This document shows positions 33,057-41,836 of a stretch of 64,000 bases of DNA, piece after piece. How positions within the stretch are numbered: the stretch's first letter is position 1; each line of letters starts with the position of its first letter. Position numbers and translations under genes: made by a program. Under the pieces are notes generated by a model. That model was not told the origin of the DNA. It worked only from the letters and a program-made list of their open reading frames with translations, and did no database searches. This DNA is from Nocardioides luteus (GTDB lineage Bacteria > Actinomycetota > Actinomycetes > Propionibacteriales > Nocardioidaceae): assembly GCF_014648595.1 (NCBI RefSeq), contig NZ_BMRK01000002.1, positions 248,001-312,000 of the forward strand, given 5' to 3'.

Positions 33057-34304
33057 ATGACCTCAGCAGCGCACCCTTCATCGCCCCGCCGTGTCGCCGT
33101 CGTCGGCGCCGGCATGGTCGGTCTGTCGACCGCGTGGTTCCTGCAGGAGGCCGGCGTCGACGTCACCGTCGTCGACCGCGACGGCGTCGCCGCCGGCTCG
33201 AGCTGGGGGAACGCCGGCTGGCTGACGCCGAGCATCGCCGTGCCGCTCCCCGAGCCGTCGGTCCTGCAGTACGGTCTGCGCGCGGTCCTCAGCCCGTCGT
33301 CCCCGGTCTACGTGCCGCCCACCGCGAACCCGCGGCTGCTGCGCTTCCTCGCCCAGTTCGCCCGCAACTGCACGCCCGCGCGGTGGCAGCAGGCGATGCA
33401 GGCGCTGATCCCGCTCAACAACGGCGCGCTCGCCGCCTTCGACGAGCTCGAGCGCGGCGGGATCGAGGCTCGTACGCGGTCGGCAGACCCGTTCACCGCC
33501 GCGTTCCGCAGCGTCGAGGACAGCCGCGCGCTGCTCGACGAGTTCGCCCACATCGAGGCCAGCGGTCAGCAGGTGGACTTCGAGGTGGTCGACGGCGACC
33601 GGGCGCGGGCCGAGGAGCCTGCTCTGGCGGACAGCATCGCGACCGCCATCCGGATCCGGGGCGAGCGGTTCATCGACCCGGCGACCTACGTGCACTCGAT
33701 CGCGGACTCGGTGCAGAAGCGCGGCGGTCGGCTGGTCACCGGGGTGTCGGTCGGCGAGATCCGGTCCGGCGACCGTGAGGTCGTCGTCGCGGGCGAGCGC
33801 TACGACGCCGTCGTCGTGGCCACCGGGGCGTGGCTGGGCGCGCACGGCCGCCGGGTCGGCGTCCGCCGCCTCGTGCAGGCGGGCCGCGGCTACTCCTTCA
33901 CCGTGAAGGTCGACGACCTGCCGCGCGGACCGGTCTACTTCCCGACCCAGCGGCTGGCCTGCACACCGATCGGCGACCGGCTGCGGATCGCCGGGATGAT
34001 GGAGTTCCGCGACGCCGACGCGCCGCGCGACCCGCGGCGGATCGACGCCCTCGTCGGTGCGGCGCGCGACCTCCTGGCGGGAGCCCACCTGGACCAGCGC
34101 GAGGACGAGTGGGTCGGCGCCCGGCCGTGCACCTCCGACGGTCTGCCGCTGATCGGCGCCTCCGCCGACCCGCGCGTCTTCGTCGCCGGCGGTCACGGGA
34201 TGTGGGGCATCACCCTCGGTCCGGTGACGGGGCGGCTGCTGGCGGAGCAGATCGTCTCCGGCGTACGTCCTGACGCGCTGCGCGCTGTCGACCCGCTGCG
34301 CTGA
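33057..34304 (+). CDS. FAD-dependent amino-acid oxidase/dehydrogenase (DadA/glycine-oxidase type)
   Basis: 415 residues from ATG 33057. N-terminal FAD motif VAVVGAGMVGLSTAWFLQEAG (GxGxxG) with Asp ending the second strand, SSWGNAGWLTPS flavin contact typical of DadA, a middle substrate domain, and the C-terminal FAD-contacting ARPCTSDGLPLIG and GHGMWGITLGPVTGRLLAE. It would deaminate a D-amino acid or N-methyl amino acid at the membrane or with O2. It stands between two terminator-like hairpins, convergent with a PucR-type regulator 22 bases away, which may control it. No operon partners. Confidence 0.9.
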   Translation: MTSAAHPSSPRRVAVVGAGMVGLSTAWFLQEAGVDVTVVDRDGVAAGSSWGNAGWLTPSIAVPLPEPSVLQYGLRAVLSPSSPVYVPPTANPRLLRFLAQFARNCTPARWQQAMQALIPLNNGALAAFDELERGGIEARTRSADPFTAAFRSVEDSRALLDEFAHIEASGQQVDFEVVDGDRARAEEPALADSIATAIRIRGERFIDPATYVHSIADSVQKRGGRLVTGVSVGEIRSGDREVVVAGERYDAVVVATGAWLGAHGRRVGVRRLVQAGRGYSFTVKVDDLPRGPVYFPTQRLACTPIGDRLRIAGMMEFRDADAPRDPRRIDALVGAARDLLAGAHLDQREDEWVGARPCTSDGLPLIGASADPRVFVAGGHGMWGITLGPVTGRLLAEQIVSGVRPDALRAVDPLR

Positions 34305-34326
34305 CCGGGCCGGCTCACGGCCCTGC

Positions 34327-35865
34327 TCACCGGCCGGGCGGTCCACCTCGCCCACGGAGCCGGGCGATCTCCAGGCGCAGCGCGAGCCGCTGCTCCGGGT
34401 CCTCGAAGTCGATCGGGCACAGGGCAGCGATCCGGGCGACCCGGTTCCTGACGGTGTTCGGATGCACTCCCAGGGACCGGGCCGCCCGTTTCGGCTCGCC
34501 CCAGTGGTCGATCAGGGCCTCGACCGTGTCGATCAGCACGGTTGCGCTCTCGTCGCCGAGGAGGTCCCTGATCGGAGACACGATCGGCCGGCTCTCCTGC
34601 CCGCGCACCGCACGCGTCAGGATGATCGCCGGCCATCCCTCCTCGACCGTGACGACCGGGCGACCCTCGTCCTCCGCGCCGGCGAGCTCGGTGGCGGTGA
34701 GGCGGGAGGCGTCGAGATCGCGAGGAGCGTCGACGGTCGTGCCGACGTACATGTGTACGTCGGCGTTGTCCCGCCCCTCGCCGCGCACCAGCTCACCGAG
34801 CCAGCCGTCGCTCCCCGGTCCCGAGGCCCCGGCGCGGAGCACGGCGTAGACCTGGTCGTCGAGGTCTGCGATCACGGGCCGGCGCCACCCGCGGCGGCGG
34901 CACAGCGCCTGCCACAGCTGCCGTCTGGCCTCCGCAGGCAGGTCGGCCGGCCCGGCCAGCACCGCCACCCGCCACGGACCGTCGTCGAGCCACTCGGGCT
35001 GGTCGACGACGGAGCCGCGCACCAGCGACCGGATCTGGTCGAGCTGCACCTGCTGATGGAGCTCGGTTTGCGCGCGCAGCCGGAGGAGGGCGAGCGCGAC
35101 CAGCTCGGTGGCAGCGTCCAGCTCGCGCTCGTGCCCCGGCGGCAGGGGGTTCTCGGCGATCGCCCAGATCGACCCCAGCCATTCACCCCCGGCCCGGACC
35201 GGGACCACGTAGCGCGCCTTGACCCCACCGTCACCTGCGGGCACGAAGATCGGCGAGTCGGAGCGGGCCATCCGCCGGAAGACACCGAGAGCGCGGAAGT
35301 GGTCGCGCACCTCTCGGGGCACCCGGCGGCCGACGATGGTCGCCGTGCGGGCGTCGTCGATGTCCGACTGGCCCTGGGAGTAGGCCAGGACGTGGGAGCT
35401 CGCGTCCTCGATCGTCACCGGCGCCTCGAGGAGCGAGCTGATCCGGTCGGCGATGTCGAAGAGGTCGTCGTGGAGGTCGTCGGCCGCCCCTCGCGCCGGT
35501 CTCGCCGAGGCGTCGATGGCCGACCGCACGACGGCGATCACCGAGCTCAACGACGCACCCCGGCTCATCGCCAACAGCGGCAGACCGAGCTCACGACAGC
35601 GCTCGGCGACACCGTCGTCGACGGCCAGCGGGTGCCGCACGAGCAGGCCCGACGCATCCGCACAGGAGGTGACCAGCCCCTGCACCTGCCCGACGTCCGT
35701 GGCCCCGACCACCGTCACCAGATCGCCGCGAGCCACCCCGGCCGCAGACCCGACCTCACCCGCCTCGACGATCTCCAGCCCGAAGACCGGCCGCGGCTCA
35801 CCCGGCACGACGACCTCGACGAAGCCCTGGGGCAGCGAGTCGGCGAGGTCGGCAGCGGTGGTCAC
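34327..35865 (-). CDS. PucR/CdaR-family transcriptional regulator
   Basis: 512 residues from GTG 35865; the frame continues 80 codons upstream through the tRNA-Leu gene, so a later start is required. N-terminal purine-catabolism/PucR-like sensing domain (about 10-120), a GAF-like middle (about 140-270: ISSLLEAPVTIEDASSHVLAYS) and the C-terminal PucR helix-turn-helix (about 455-505: AARSLGVHPNTVRNRVARI). These regulators respond to nitrogen compounds such as purines, amino acids or GABA. The convergent amino-acid oxidase is the nearest target. Confidence 0.88.
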   Translation of the reverse strand: MTTAADLADSLPQGFVEVVVPGEPRPVFGLEIVEAGEVGSAAGVARGDLVTVVGATDVGQVQGLVTSCADASGLLVRHPLAVDDGVAERCRELGLPLLAMSRGASLSSVIAVVRSAIDASARPARGAADDLHDDLFDIADRISSLLEAPVTIEDASSHVLAYSQGQSDIDDARTATIVGRRVPREVRDHFRALGVFRRMARSDSPIFVPAGDGGVKARYVVPVRAGGEWLGSIWAIAENPLPPGHERELDAATELVALALLRLRAQTELHQQVQLDQIRSLVRGSVVDQPEWLDDGPWRVAVLAGPADLPAEARRQLWQALCRRRGWRRPVIADLDDQVYAVLRAGASGPGSDGWLGELVRGEGRDNADVHMYVGTTVDAPRDLDASRLTATELAGAEDEGRPVVTVEEGWPAIILTRAVRGQESRPIVSPIRDLLGDESATVLIDTVEALIDHWGEPKRAARSLGVHPNTVRNRVARIAALCPIDFEDPEQRLALRLEIARLRGRGGPPGR

Positions 35866-35900
35866 ACCGCCACTGTGCCACTGCCAAGAGGCGGAGATGA

Positions 35901-35933
35901 ACGAAGCCCCGGTCCATCGGACCGGGGCTTCGT
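35901..35933 (-). terminator. Terminator after tRNA-Leu
   Basis: Perfect 15-bp stem (ACGAAGCCCCGGTCC and its complement) with loop ATC, 7 bases downstream of the tRNA 3' end on the minus strand and upstream of the pucR start. Confidence 0.8.
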
Positions 35934-35939
35934 CACACG

Positions 35940-36023
35940 TGCGCGAGGGGGGAGTTGAACCCCCACGTCCTTGCGGACACACGGACCTGAACCGTGCGCG
36001 TCTGCCTATTCCGCCACTCGCGC
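35940..36023 (-). tRNA. tRNA-Leu (anticodon CAG)
   Basis: On the minus strand a full class II cloverleaf folds: acceptor GCGCGAG/CTCGCGC, D arm with GGC, anticodon stem CACGG/CCGTG around loop TTCAGGT (anticodon CAG), long variable arm GTCC-GCAA-GGAC, and T arm GGGGG-TTCAACT-CCCCC. Discriminator A at 35940; CCA is not encoded. The first 7 bases are 36017-36023. Confidence 0.95.
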
Positions 36024-36265
36024 GTGCAGCAGAGGAAACGTTAGCCCACCAGCACCCACCGGCCCAAAACGACGGCACCCCGTCCGCCTTGACACGGGTG
36101 GTCACCGGATCGTGGGAGGATCGAAACCACGCAGAATGCGGGAAGTAGCAGATCCCCTAGGGTGCACCGATACGATCGGGCCGAATCCGGGGGGACCACT
36201 ATGCCCGTACGCGACACACCACCCAACCTGACCGGCCTGCCGGCACCTGAGAGGAGCGCAGCAAC

Positions 36266-36973
36266 GTGAGCGGCCTGCAGAAGTTCGAGCAGAAGCTGGA
36301 GCAGCTCATCTCAGGCGCTTTCGCCAAGGCGTTCCGGTCCGAGGTGAAGTCGGTGGAGATCGTCGCCGCGCTCCAGCGCGAGATCGACAACAACGCCCAG
36401 GTGCTCAGCCGTCAGCGACGGCTGGTGCCCAACGACTTCTTCGTCGAGCTGTCCGCCAGCGACCTCGGCAAGCTGGAGTCCTACGGACCCCACCTCAAGG
36501 AGGAGCTGAAGCGCCAACTGATGGATCACGCCGAGGTGCAGGGGTTCGTCTTCCCCGGCCGGGTGAACATCCAGTTCGGCGAGGCGAAGGACCTGACGAT
36601 CGGCCGGTTCCGGGTGCGCAGCCGTGCCCAGGCGGCGGTCTCGGGCGGAGACATGAGCGACACCCAGGTGAGCCGTGCGCAGGCCTACCTGGAGATCAAC
36701 GGCACCCGGCACCCGCTCCACGGCAACCTCGTCGTGGGCCGTGGCACCGACGCCGACCTGCGCATCAACGACCCGGGCATCAGCCGCCGCCACATCGAGT
36801 TCCGCTCGAAGCAGGCCGGCGACGGCGTGCGGATCGAGGTCTACGACCTCGGCTCGACCAACGGCATGCTGGTCAACGGGCAGAAGATGGCGAGTGCAAC
36901 CCTTGACGACGGCTCCCAGGTGCGCATCGGCACCACCGTCATCACTGCGCATATCGTGGAGGAGCGCCGTTGA
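36266..36973 (+). CDS. fhaA: FhaA, FHA-domain protein (DUF3662 + FHA)
   Basis: 235 residues from GTG 36266 with GAGAGGAG upstream. The N-terminal DUF3662 domain (1-120, LQKFEQKLEQLISGAFAKAF) is followed by a short linker and a C-terminal FHA domain (about 140-232) with the phosphothreonine-binding VVGRGTDADLRI, ISRRHIEF and DLGSTNGMLVNG motifs. In mycobacteria FhaA binds PknB-phosphorylated partners such as MviN and slows peptidoglycan precursor export. The middle linker is much shorter than in M. tuberculosis FhaA. First gene of the cluster running to pknB. Confidence 0.95.
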   Translation: MSGLQKFEQKLEQLISGAFAKAFRSEVKSVEIVAALQREIDNNAQVLSRQRRLVPNDFFVELSASDLGKLESYGPHLKEELKRQLMDHAEVQGFVFPGRVNIQFGEAKDLTIGRFRVRSRAQAAVSGGDMSDTQVSRAQAYLEINGTRHPLHGNLVVGRGTDADLRINDPGISRRHIEFRSKQAGDGVRIEVYDLGSTNGMLVNGQKMASATLDDGSQVRIGTTVITAHIVEERR

Positions 36974-37052
36974 GCGAGCGTAAGCGAGCGACCATTCAGA
37001 TCGTCACGACGCCACTTCCGTACGCTGGCGCCTTCTCAACGGAGGTGGCGGC
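36971..37052 (+). repeat. 82-base spacer element, copy 1 (fhaA-fhaB)
   Basis: From the fhaA stop to the base before the fhaB GTG. It has the same length and layout as 40288-40369: TGAGCGAGCG then AGCGAGCG at the start, TCCGTAC about 30 bases before the end, and ACGGAGGTGGC-GC as ribosome site. About half the positions are identical. Confidence 0.7.
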
Positions 37053-37532
37053 GTGAGCGAGCTGACCCTTTTCCTGATCCGGGTCGCCTACCTGGCGATC
37101 CTGTGGATCTTCGTGCTGGCCGCGTTGTCCGTGATCCGCTCCGACATGTTCGGCGCGCGGGTCACCAACGCCTCCGCCGGCCAGCCCGCAGCGGCGCCGG
37201 GTCGAGGCAAGTCTCCCGCGGCGCGGGCACCGCGGCGCGGCGTACCCACGCACGTCGCGGTCACCACCGGCTCCAACGCCGGTGTCACCGTGCCCCTCTC
37301 GCAGGCGCCCATCGTCATCGGCCGCGGCAGCGACGCCGCGATCATCCTCGACGACGACTACGCCTCCACCCGCCACGCCCGCATCGCCGTCTCCGGCGAC
37401 CAGTGGTTCGTGGAGGACCTCGGATCGACCAATGGCACCTACATCGGGTCCGTCCGGATCAATCAGCCGACCGCTATCTCTCTCGGGACCCAGGTGCGGA
37501 TCGGTAAGACAATCCTGGAGCTGCGCAAGTGA
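37053..37532 (+). CDS. fhaB: FhaB (FipA), membrane-anchored FHA-domain protein
   Basis: 159 residues, GTG start with GGAGGT 9 bases upstream. One N-terminal membrane helix (about 5-27), a flexible Ala/Pro/Gly/Arg linker, and a FHA domain (about 75-158) with IVIGRGSDAAIIL, STRHARI and DLGSTNGTYIG, the Arg/Ser/Asn set that binds phosphothreonine. In mycobacteria the ortholog FipA links FtsZ and FtsQ and is a PknA substrate reader. Its stop overlaps pstP (GTGA). Confidence 0.94.
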   Translation: MSELTLFLIRVAYLAILWIFVLAALSVIRSDMFGARVTNASAGQPAAAPGRGKSPAARAPRRGVPTHVAVTTGSNAGVTVPLSQAPIVIGRGSDAAIILDDDYASTRHARIAVSGDQWFVEDLGSTNGTYIGSVRINQPTAISLGTQVRIGKTILELRK

Positions 37533-38863
37533 CCGCTGCGACCGACCCCACGCCCGACCCGGCTCCCAGCCCCGGTGCCCCTGGCGGACGACCCTTCCGC
37601 CTCGAGTTCGCCGCGGTCTCCGACGTCGGCCGGGTACGCAAGGACAACCAGGACAGCGGGTACGCCGGTCCGTGGCTGCTGACCGTCTGTGACGGCGTCG
37701 GTGGCGCTGCCCGCGGCGACATCGCCTCCAGCACCGCCGTCCAGCAGCTGCGCAAGCTCGACGAGGAGCCTGCCCTCGGGCTGGTCGACGACGACCTGAT
37801 CGGCCTGGTCTCCCACGCGCTGCACATGGCCCACGACGAGATCGGCCACCTGGTCGACCACGACCCGACGCTCAACGGCACGAGCACGACCTCGACCGTC
37901 GGCCTCTTCGACGGCTCCAAGCTCACCGTCGGCCACGTGGGCGACAGCCGCGCCTACCTGCTCCGCAACGGCGCGATCCACCAGGTCACCCACGACCACA
38001 CCTTCGTGCAGACGCTTCTCGACGAGGGGAGGATCACCGAGGAGGAGGCCAAGACCCACCCTCACCGCAACCTGATCCTCAAGGCCCTCGACGGCACCCG
38101 TGAGCTCGAGCCCGACCTGTTCATCGTCGACCTCGCCGCCGGCGACCGACTGATGTTCTGCAGCGACGGCGTCTGCGGCTACGTCGACGACCCCCGGATC
38201 GCCGACATCCTGGCGACCGGCACGCCCGAGTACGCCGCCGTCGAGCTGGTCCGCGTCTCCCTCGACTCCGGCAGCACCGACAACGTGACCTGCGTGGTCG
38301 CCGACGTCGTGCCCAGCGACACCATGCCGTCGGCCGGACTCGAGGCCCAGATGGTGGGTGCTGCGGCGGAGCTCAAGCGGAGGACCACCAAGACCGGCCA
38401 GATGACTGCGCTGTTCCGCGGCCACCGGATGGGCGACACCGGCGAGCTCGACCCGATCGACGAGGAGATCCCCGACGGCGCGATCGCCGCCGACCCGGAG
38501 GAGATGCGCTACGCCCTCCAGGCGCCTGCCAGGTTCCTGAAGCTGCGCTGGGCCTTCGGGCTGCTGGCCATCCTCGGTGTGGTCTGGGTAGCGGCGGCGA
38601 CGGCGTTCGTCTGGTCGCAGAACCAGTGGTACATCGGGCAGCAGGACGGCAACGTCACCATCTTCCGTGGTGTCCCGACCACGATGATCGGCCTCGACCT
38701 CTCCGAGCCCTACCAGACCTCTGACCTGAAGGTCGAGGACCTGGCCGAGACCTACCAGCACCAGCTCGAGGACGGCATCCACAGCAAGGATCTGGCCGGC
38801 GCCCAGGAGAAGGTGCAGTCGCTGGCCGACCAGAGCGCGGCCGACACAGGTAACGCGTCATGA
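37529..38863 (+). CDS. pstP: PstP, PP2C-type Ser/Thr protein phosphatase
   Basis: 444 residues. A Pro/Ala-rich N-terminus (1-22) and the PPM domain (about 24-260) with metal-binding aspartates in VRKDNQDSG, VCDGVGGAARGD, GDSRAYLLR, LMFCSDGVCGYV and STDNVTCVV. A linker, a membrane helix (about 338-360: FGLLAILGVVWVAAATAFVW) and an extracellular tail follow. It reverses PknA/PknB phosphorylation. The N-terminal extension before the catalytic core is longer than in M. tuberculosis. GTGA and ATGA overlaps tie it to fhaB and rodA. Confidence 0.95.
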   Translation: MTAATDPTPDPAPSPGAPGGRPFRLEFAAVSDVGRVRKDNQDSGYAGPWLLTVCDGVGGAARGDIASSTAVQQLRKLDEEPALGLVDDDLIGLVSHALHMAHDEIGHLVDHDPTLNGTSTTSTVGLFDGSKLTVGHVGDSRAYLLRNGAIHQVTHDHTFVQTLLDEGRITEEEAKTHPHRNLILKALDGTRELEPDLFIVDLAAGDRLMFCSDGVCGYVDDPRIADILATGTPEYAAVELVRVSLDSGSTDNVTCVVADVVPSDTMPSAGLEAQMVGAAAELKRRTTKTGQMTALFRGHRMGDTGELDPIDEEIPDGAIAADPEEMRYALQAPARFLKLRWAFGLLAILGVVWVAAATAFVWSQNQWYIGQQDGNVTIFRGVPTTMIGLDLSEPYQTSDLKVEDLAETYQHQLEDGIHSKDLAGAQEKVQSLADQSAADTGNAS

Positions 38864-40290
38864 GTGGGTTCACCCCGGCGAGCTCCATGCCCGTTTTCGT
38901 CCACCGGTCGCGCCGGGGGGCCGAGCTCGTCCTGATGATCCTGGCCCTGGCGGTCGGGATCGGCGCCTACGCCGCGGTCGGCCTCGGCGTGCAGGAGAAG
39001 GTGCCGGTCGACATCGTCGGCTACGGCACCTGGCTGGTCGCGCTGCTCGTGGCGGCCCACATCGGCGTACGTCTTCTGGCGCCGTACGCGGACCCCGTGC
39101 TGCTCCCGCTGGTCGCGATGCTCAACGGCTTCGGTCTCGCCGTCATCCACCGTCTCGACCTGGCCGCTGGGGCGAGCGAGTCCGACGCCTTCGCCCGCCA
39201 ACAGCTGATCTGGATGTCGCTGGGCGTGGTGCTGTTCCTGATCACGCTCTTCGTGGTCCCCGACCACCGGATGCTCCAGCGGTTCACCTACACCGCCGGC
39301 CTCGGCGCGGTGGTCATGCTGATCCTGCCGATGCTGCCGATCATCGGAAAGACGATCAACGGCGCCCGGATCTGGATCAACCTCGGTCCGGTGAGCTTCC
39401 AGCCCGGTGAGGTCGCCAAGGTGCTGCTGGTGGTCTGCTTCGCCGGCTATCTGGCGGTCCACCGCGACGCGCTCGCCCTGGCCGGTCGTCGGTTCGTCGG
39501 CATCGACCTGCCCCGCGGCCGCGACCTCGGTCCGTTGCTGATGATGTGGGTGATCAGCCTCGCGATCCTCGTGCTGCAGCGCGACCTCGGCTCCAGCCTG
39601 CTCTTCTACGGCCTCTTCGTGGTGACGCTCTACGTCGCGACCGAGCGCAAGGGCTGGATCGTCGTCGGTGGGCTGCTCTTCGCCGGCGGTGTCTTCGCCG
39701 CGATCAGCCTCTTCAGCCATGTCCGCGTCCGCGTGCTGACCTGGCTGAACCCGTTCGACTACTACCCGGACCCGGTCAACGGCACATCCTCCGGTCAGCT
39801 CGTCGAAGGCCTCTTCGGGATGGCCTGGGGCGGCATGATCGGCCGCGGCTTCGGGTCCGGCGAGCCCTGGCGGGTCCCCTACGCCAACTCCGACTTCATC
39901 ATCCCGGCGATCGGTGAGGAGCTCGGTCTGACCGCGCTCCTCGCGCTGCTGCTGTGCTACGGCCTGATCGTCGAGCGCGGCCTGCGCACGGCGATCGTGG
40001 CCCGCGACGACTTCGGCAAGCTGCTCTCGGTCGGCCTGGCCACCTCGGTCGCCCTGCAGACCTTCGTGGTCGTCGGTGGCGTCACCGGCCTGATCCCGCT
40101 GACTGGTCTGACCACCCCCTTCCTCTCGTATGGTGGGTCTTCGCTGGTCGCCAACTGGGTGATCGTCGCCTTGCTGTTGCGCGTCTCGGACCAGTCCCGC
40201 CGTCCACTGCCGACGGCTCCGTCCGACGAAGACCTCGCCGCTGAGGAGACCCAGATCGTCAAGCTCGACAAAGGGGCGATGAACAAGTGA
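38860..40290 (+). CDS. rodA: RodA/FtsW-family peptidoglycan glycosyltransferase
   Basis: 476 residues, about 12 membrane helices. SEDS signatures: GARIWINLGPVSFQPGEVAKV, LQRDLGSSLLFYG with the essential Asp, YANSDFIIPAIGEELG and the terminal TGLTTPFLSYGGSSLVANW. It polymerises lipid II at the membrane during growth together with the class B PBP encoded next (PbpA). Cytosolic C-terminus of about 35 residues. ATG 38860 lies in the pstP stop overlap. Position between pstP and pbpA defines it as the elongation-cluster RodA rather than division FtsW. Confidence 0.95.
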   Translation: MSGFTPASSMPVFVHRSRRGAELVLMILALAVGIGAYAAVGLGVQEKVPVDIVGYGTWLVALLVAAHIGVRLLAPYADPVLLPLVAMLNGFGLAVIHRLDLAAGASESDAFARQQLIWMSLGVVLFLITLFVVPDHRMLQRFTYTAGLGAVVMLILPMLPIIGKTINGARIWINLGPVSFQPGEVAKVLLVVCFAGYLAVHRDALALAGRRFVGIDLPRGRDLGPLLMMWVISLAILVLQRDLGSSLLFYGLFVVTLYVATERKGWIVVGGLLFAGGVFAAISLFSHVRVRVLTWLNPFDYYPDPVNGTSSGQLVEGLFGMAWGGMIGRGFGSGEPWRVPYANSDFIIPAIGEELGLTALLALLLCYGLIVERGLRTAIVARDDFGKLLSVGLATSVALQTFVVVGGVTGLIPLTGLTTPFLSYGGSSLVANWVIVALLLRVSDQSRRPLPTAPSDEDLAAEETQIVKLDKGAMNK

Positions 40291-40369
40291 GCGAGCGCCA
40301 GCGAGCGAACCACGAGCTCAACACGCGACCGCGTCCGTACACTTGCGCTCGCGCTACGGAGGTGGCCGC
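40288..40369 (+). repeat. 82-base spacer element, copy 2 (rodA-pbpA)
   Basis: Same length and order of blocks as 36971-37052: TGAGCGAGCG-N2-AGCGAGCG at the rodA stop, TCCGTAC in the middle and ACGGAGGTGGCCGC directly before the GTG of pbpA. Confidence 0.7.
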
Positions 40370-41836
40370 GTGAACCGCCCCATTCGCACGCTCAGCGTCG
40401 GCTGCCTGATCCTCTTCGTGGCGCTGATGCTGAACCTGACGTACGTCCAGTTCTTCAAGGCGAGCTGGTACAACGACCGCGCCGACAACCGCCGGGTCAC
40501 CGAAGAGGCCTACGCACAGCAGCGCGGCGACATCCTGGTCGGCAAGAAGGCGATCGCCACGAGCAAGCCGAGCGACGACAAGTACGAGTGGCAGCGCACG
40601 TATCCCGGCGGCAAGAAGTACGCCCCGATCACGGGCTTCATGTCCTACTCCTACGGCCAGACCGGGATCGAGAGGTCGCAGGACTCGGTGCTCTCGGGCC
40701 AGGACAACAAGCTCTTCACCAACCGCCTGGTCGACCTGGTCACCAACTCCGAGCCCGCCGGCGGCAACGTCGAGCTCACCATCGACCCGAAGGTCCAGGA
40801 CGCCGCGTACGAGGGCCTGACCGCTCTCGGTGAGGACGTCCAGGCGGCCACGGTGGCGATCGAGCCGAAGACCGGCCGGATCCTGGCGATGGCCTCGACC
40901 CCGACCTACAACCCCTCCAAGCTGGCGACCCACGACTTCGGCGCCGCGAGCAAGTCCTTCAACAACCTCTCGAAGGACGAGGACGAGCCGCTGCTGAACC
41001 GCTCCATCCAGACCGCGCTTCCGCCGGGCTCGACCTTCAAGCTGGTCACCGCCGCGGCCGCGATCGAGAAGCTCGGCATGGACGGCGACAGCAAGGTCTA
41101 CGGCGGTGCCAGTCTCGACCTGCCGGGCACCACCACCGACCTGCCCAACCTCAACGGCACCAGCTGTGGCGGCGAGCAGATCACCCTCACCCGGGCCCTG
41201 GAGGTCTCCTGCAACACCGCGTTCGGCCAGCTCGGCATGGACCTCAGCGACGAGGACATGCGGGCCCAGGCCGAAGCGTTCGGCTTCGGTCAGCACTACC
41301 TCGACGACATCGGCCCGCAGGCCAAGAGCCGCTACCCCACCAACGACGGCAAGGACAAGCAGGCCCGCGCCGCGATCGGTCAGCAGGACGTGATCGCGAC
41401 CCCGCTGCAGATGGCGATGGTCTCGGCCGGCATCGCCAACGGCGGCGAGGTCATGAAGCCCTACCTGGTCGACCGGGTCACCTCGTCCTCGCTGGACGTC
41501 ATCGACCAGGGCAAGCCGACCACGATCGACAACCAGCCCGCGATCTCGCGGGACACCGCCGAGATCCTGACCCAGATGATGGTCAGCGTCGTCGACAACG
41601 GCACCGCCGAGGTCGCCTCGATCCCCGGGGTGAGCGTCGCCGGCAAGACCGGCACCGCGCAGAGCTCCAAGGAGCGCGCTCCCTACGCCTGGTTCACCTC
41701 GTTCGCCCCGGCGGAGAACCCGTCCATCGCGGTCGCCGTGATGGTCCAGAAGAGCGGCACCGAACGCAGCGAAATCGCCGGCGGACGGCTGGGCGGACCA
41801 ATCGCGAAGGCCATGATGGAGGCAGCGATCTCATGA
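40370..41836 (+). CDS. pbpA: PbpA, class B penicillin-binding protein (transpeptidase)
   Basis: 488 residues from GTG 40370 with ACGGAGGT upstream. N-terminal membrane anchor (about 5-27), a non-catalytic dimerisation part, and a transpeptidase domain (about 155-488) with the active-site SxxK in PPGSTFKLV, SxN in VSCNTAFG and KTG in AGKTGTAQ. It crosslinks peptidoglycan made by RodA. M. tuberculosis PbpA is a PknB substrate, and the same gene order here supports this wiring. Overlaps pknA by ATGA. Confidence 0.95.
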   Translation: MNRPIRTLSVGCLILFVALMLNLTYVQFFKASWYNDRADNRRVTEEAYAQQRGDILVGKKAIATSKPSDDKYEWQRTYPGGKKYAPITGFMSYSYGQTGIERSQDSVLSGQDNKLFTNRLVDLVTNSEPAGGNVELTIDPKVQDAAYEGLTALGEDVQAATVAIEPKTGRILAMASTPTYNPSKLATHDFGAASKSFNNLSKDEDEPLLNRSIQTALPPGSTFKLVTAAAAIEKLGMDGDSKVYGGASLDLPGTTTDLPNLNGTSCGGEQITLTRALEVSCNTAFGQLGMDLSDEDMRAQAEAFGFGQHYLDDIGPQAKSRYPTNDGKDKQARAAIGQQDVIATPLQMAMVSAGIANGGEVMKPYLVDRVTSSSLDVIDQGKPTTIDNQPAISRDTAEILTQMMVSVVDNGTAEVASIPGVSVAGKTGTAQSSKERAPYAWFTSFAPAENPSIAVAVMVQKSGTERSEIAGGRLGGPIAKAMMEAAIS

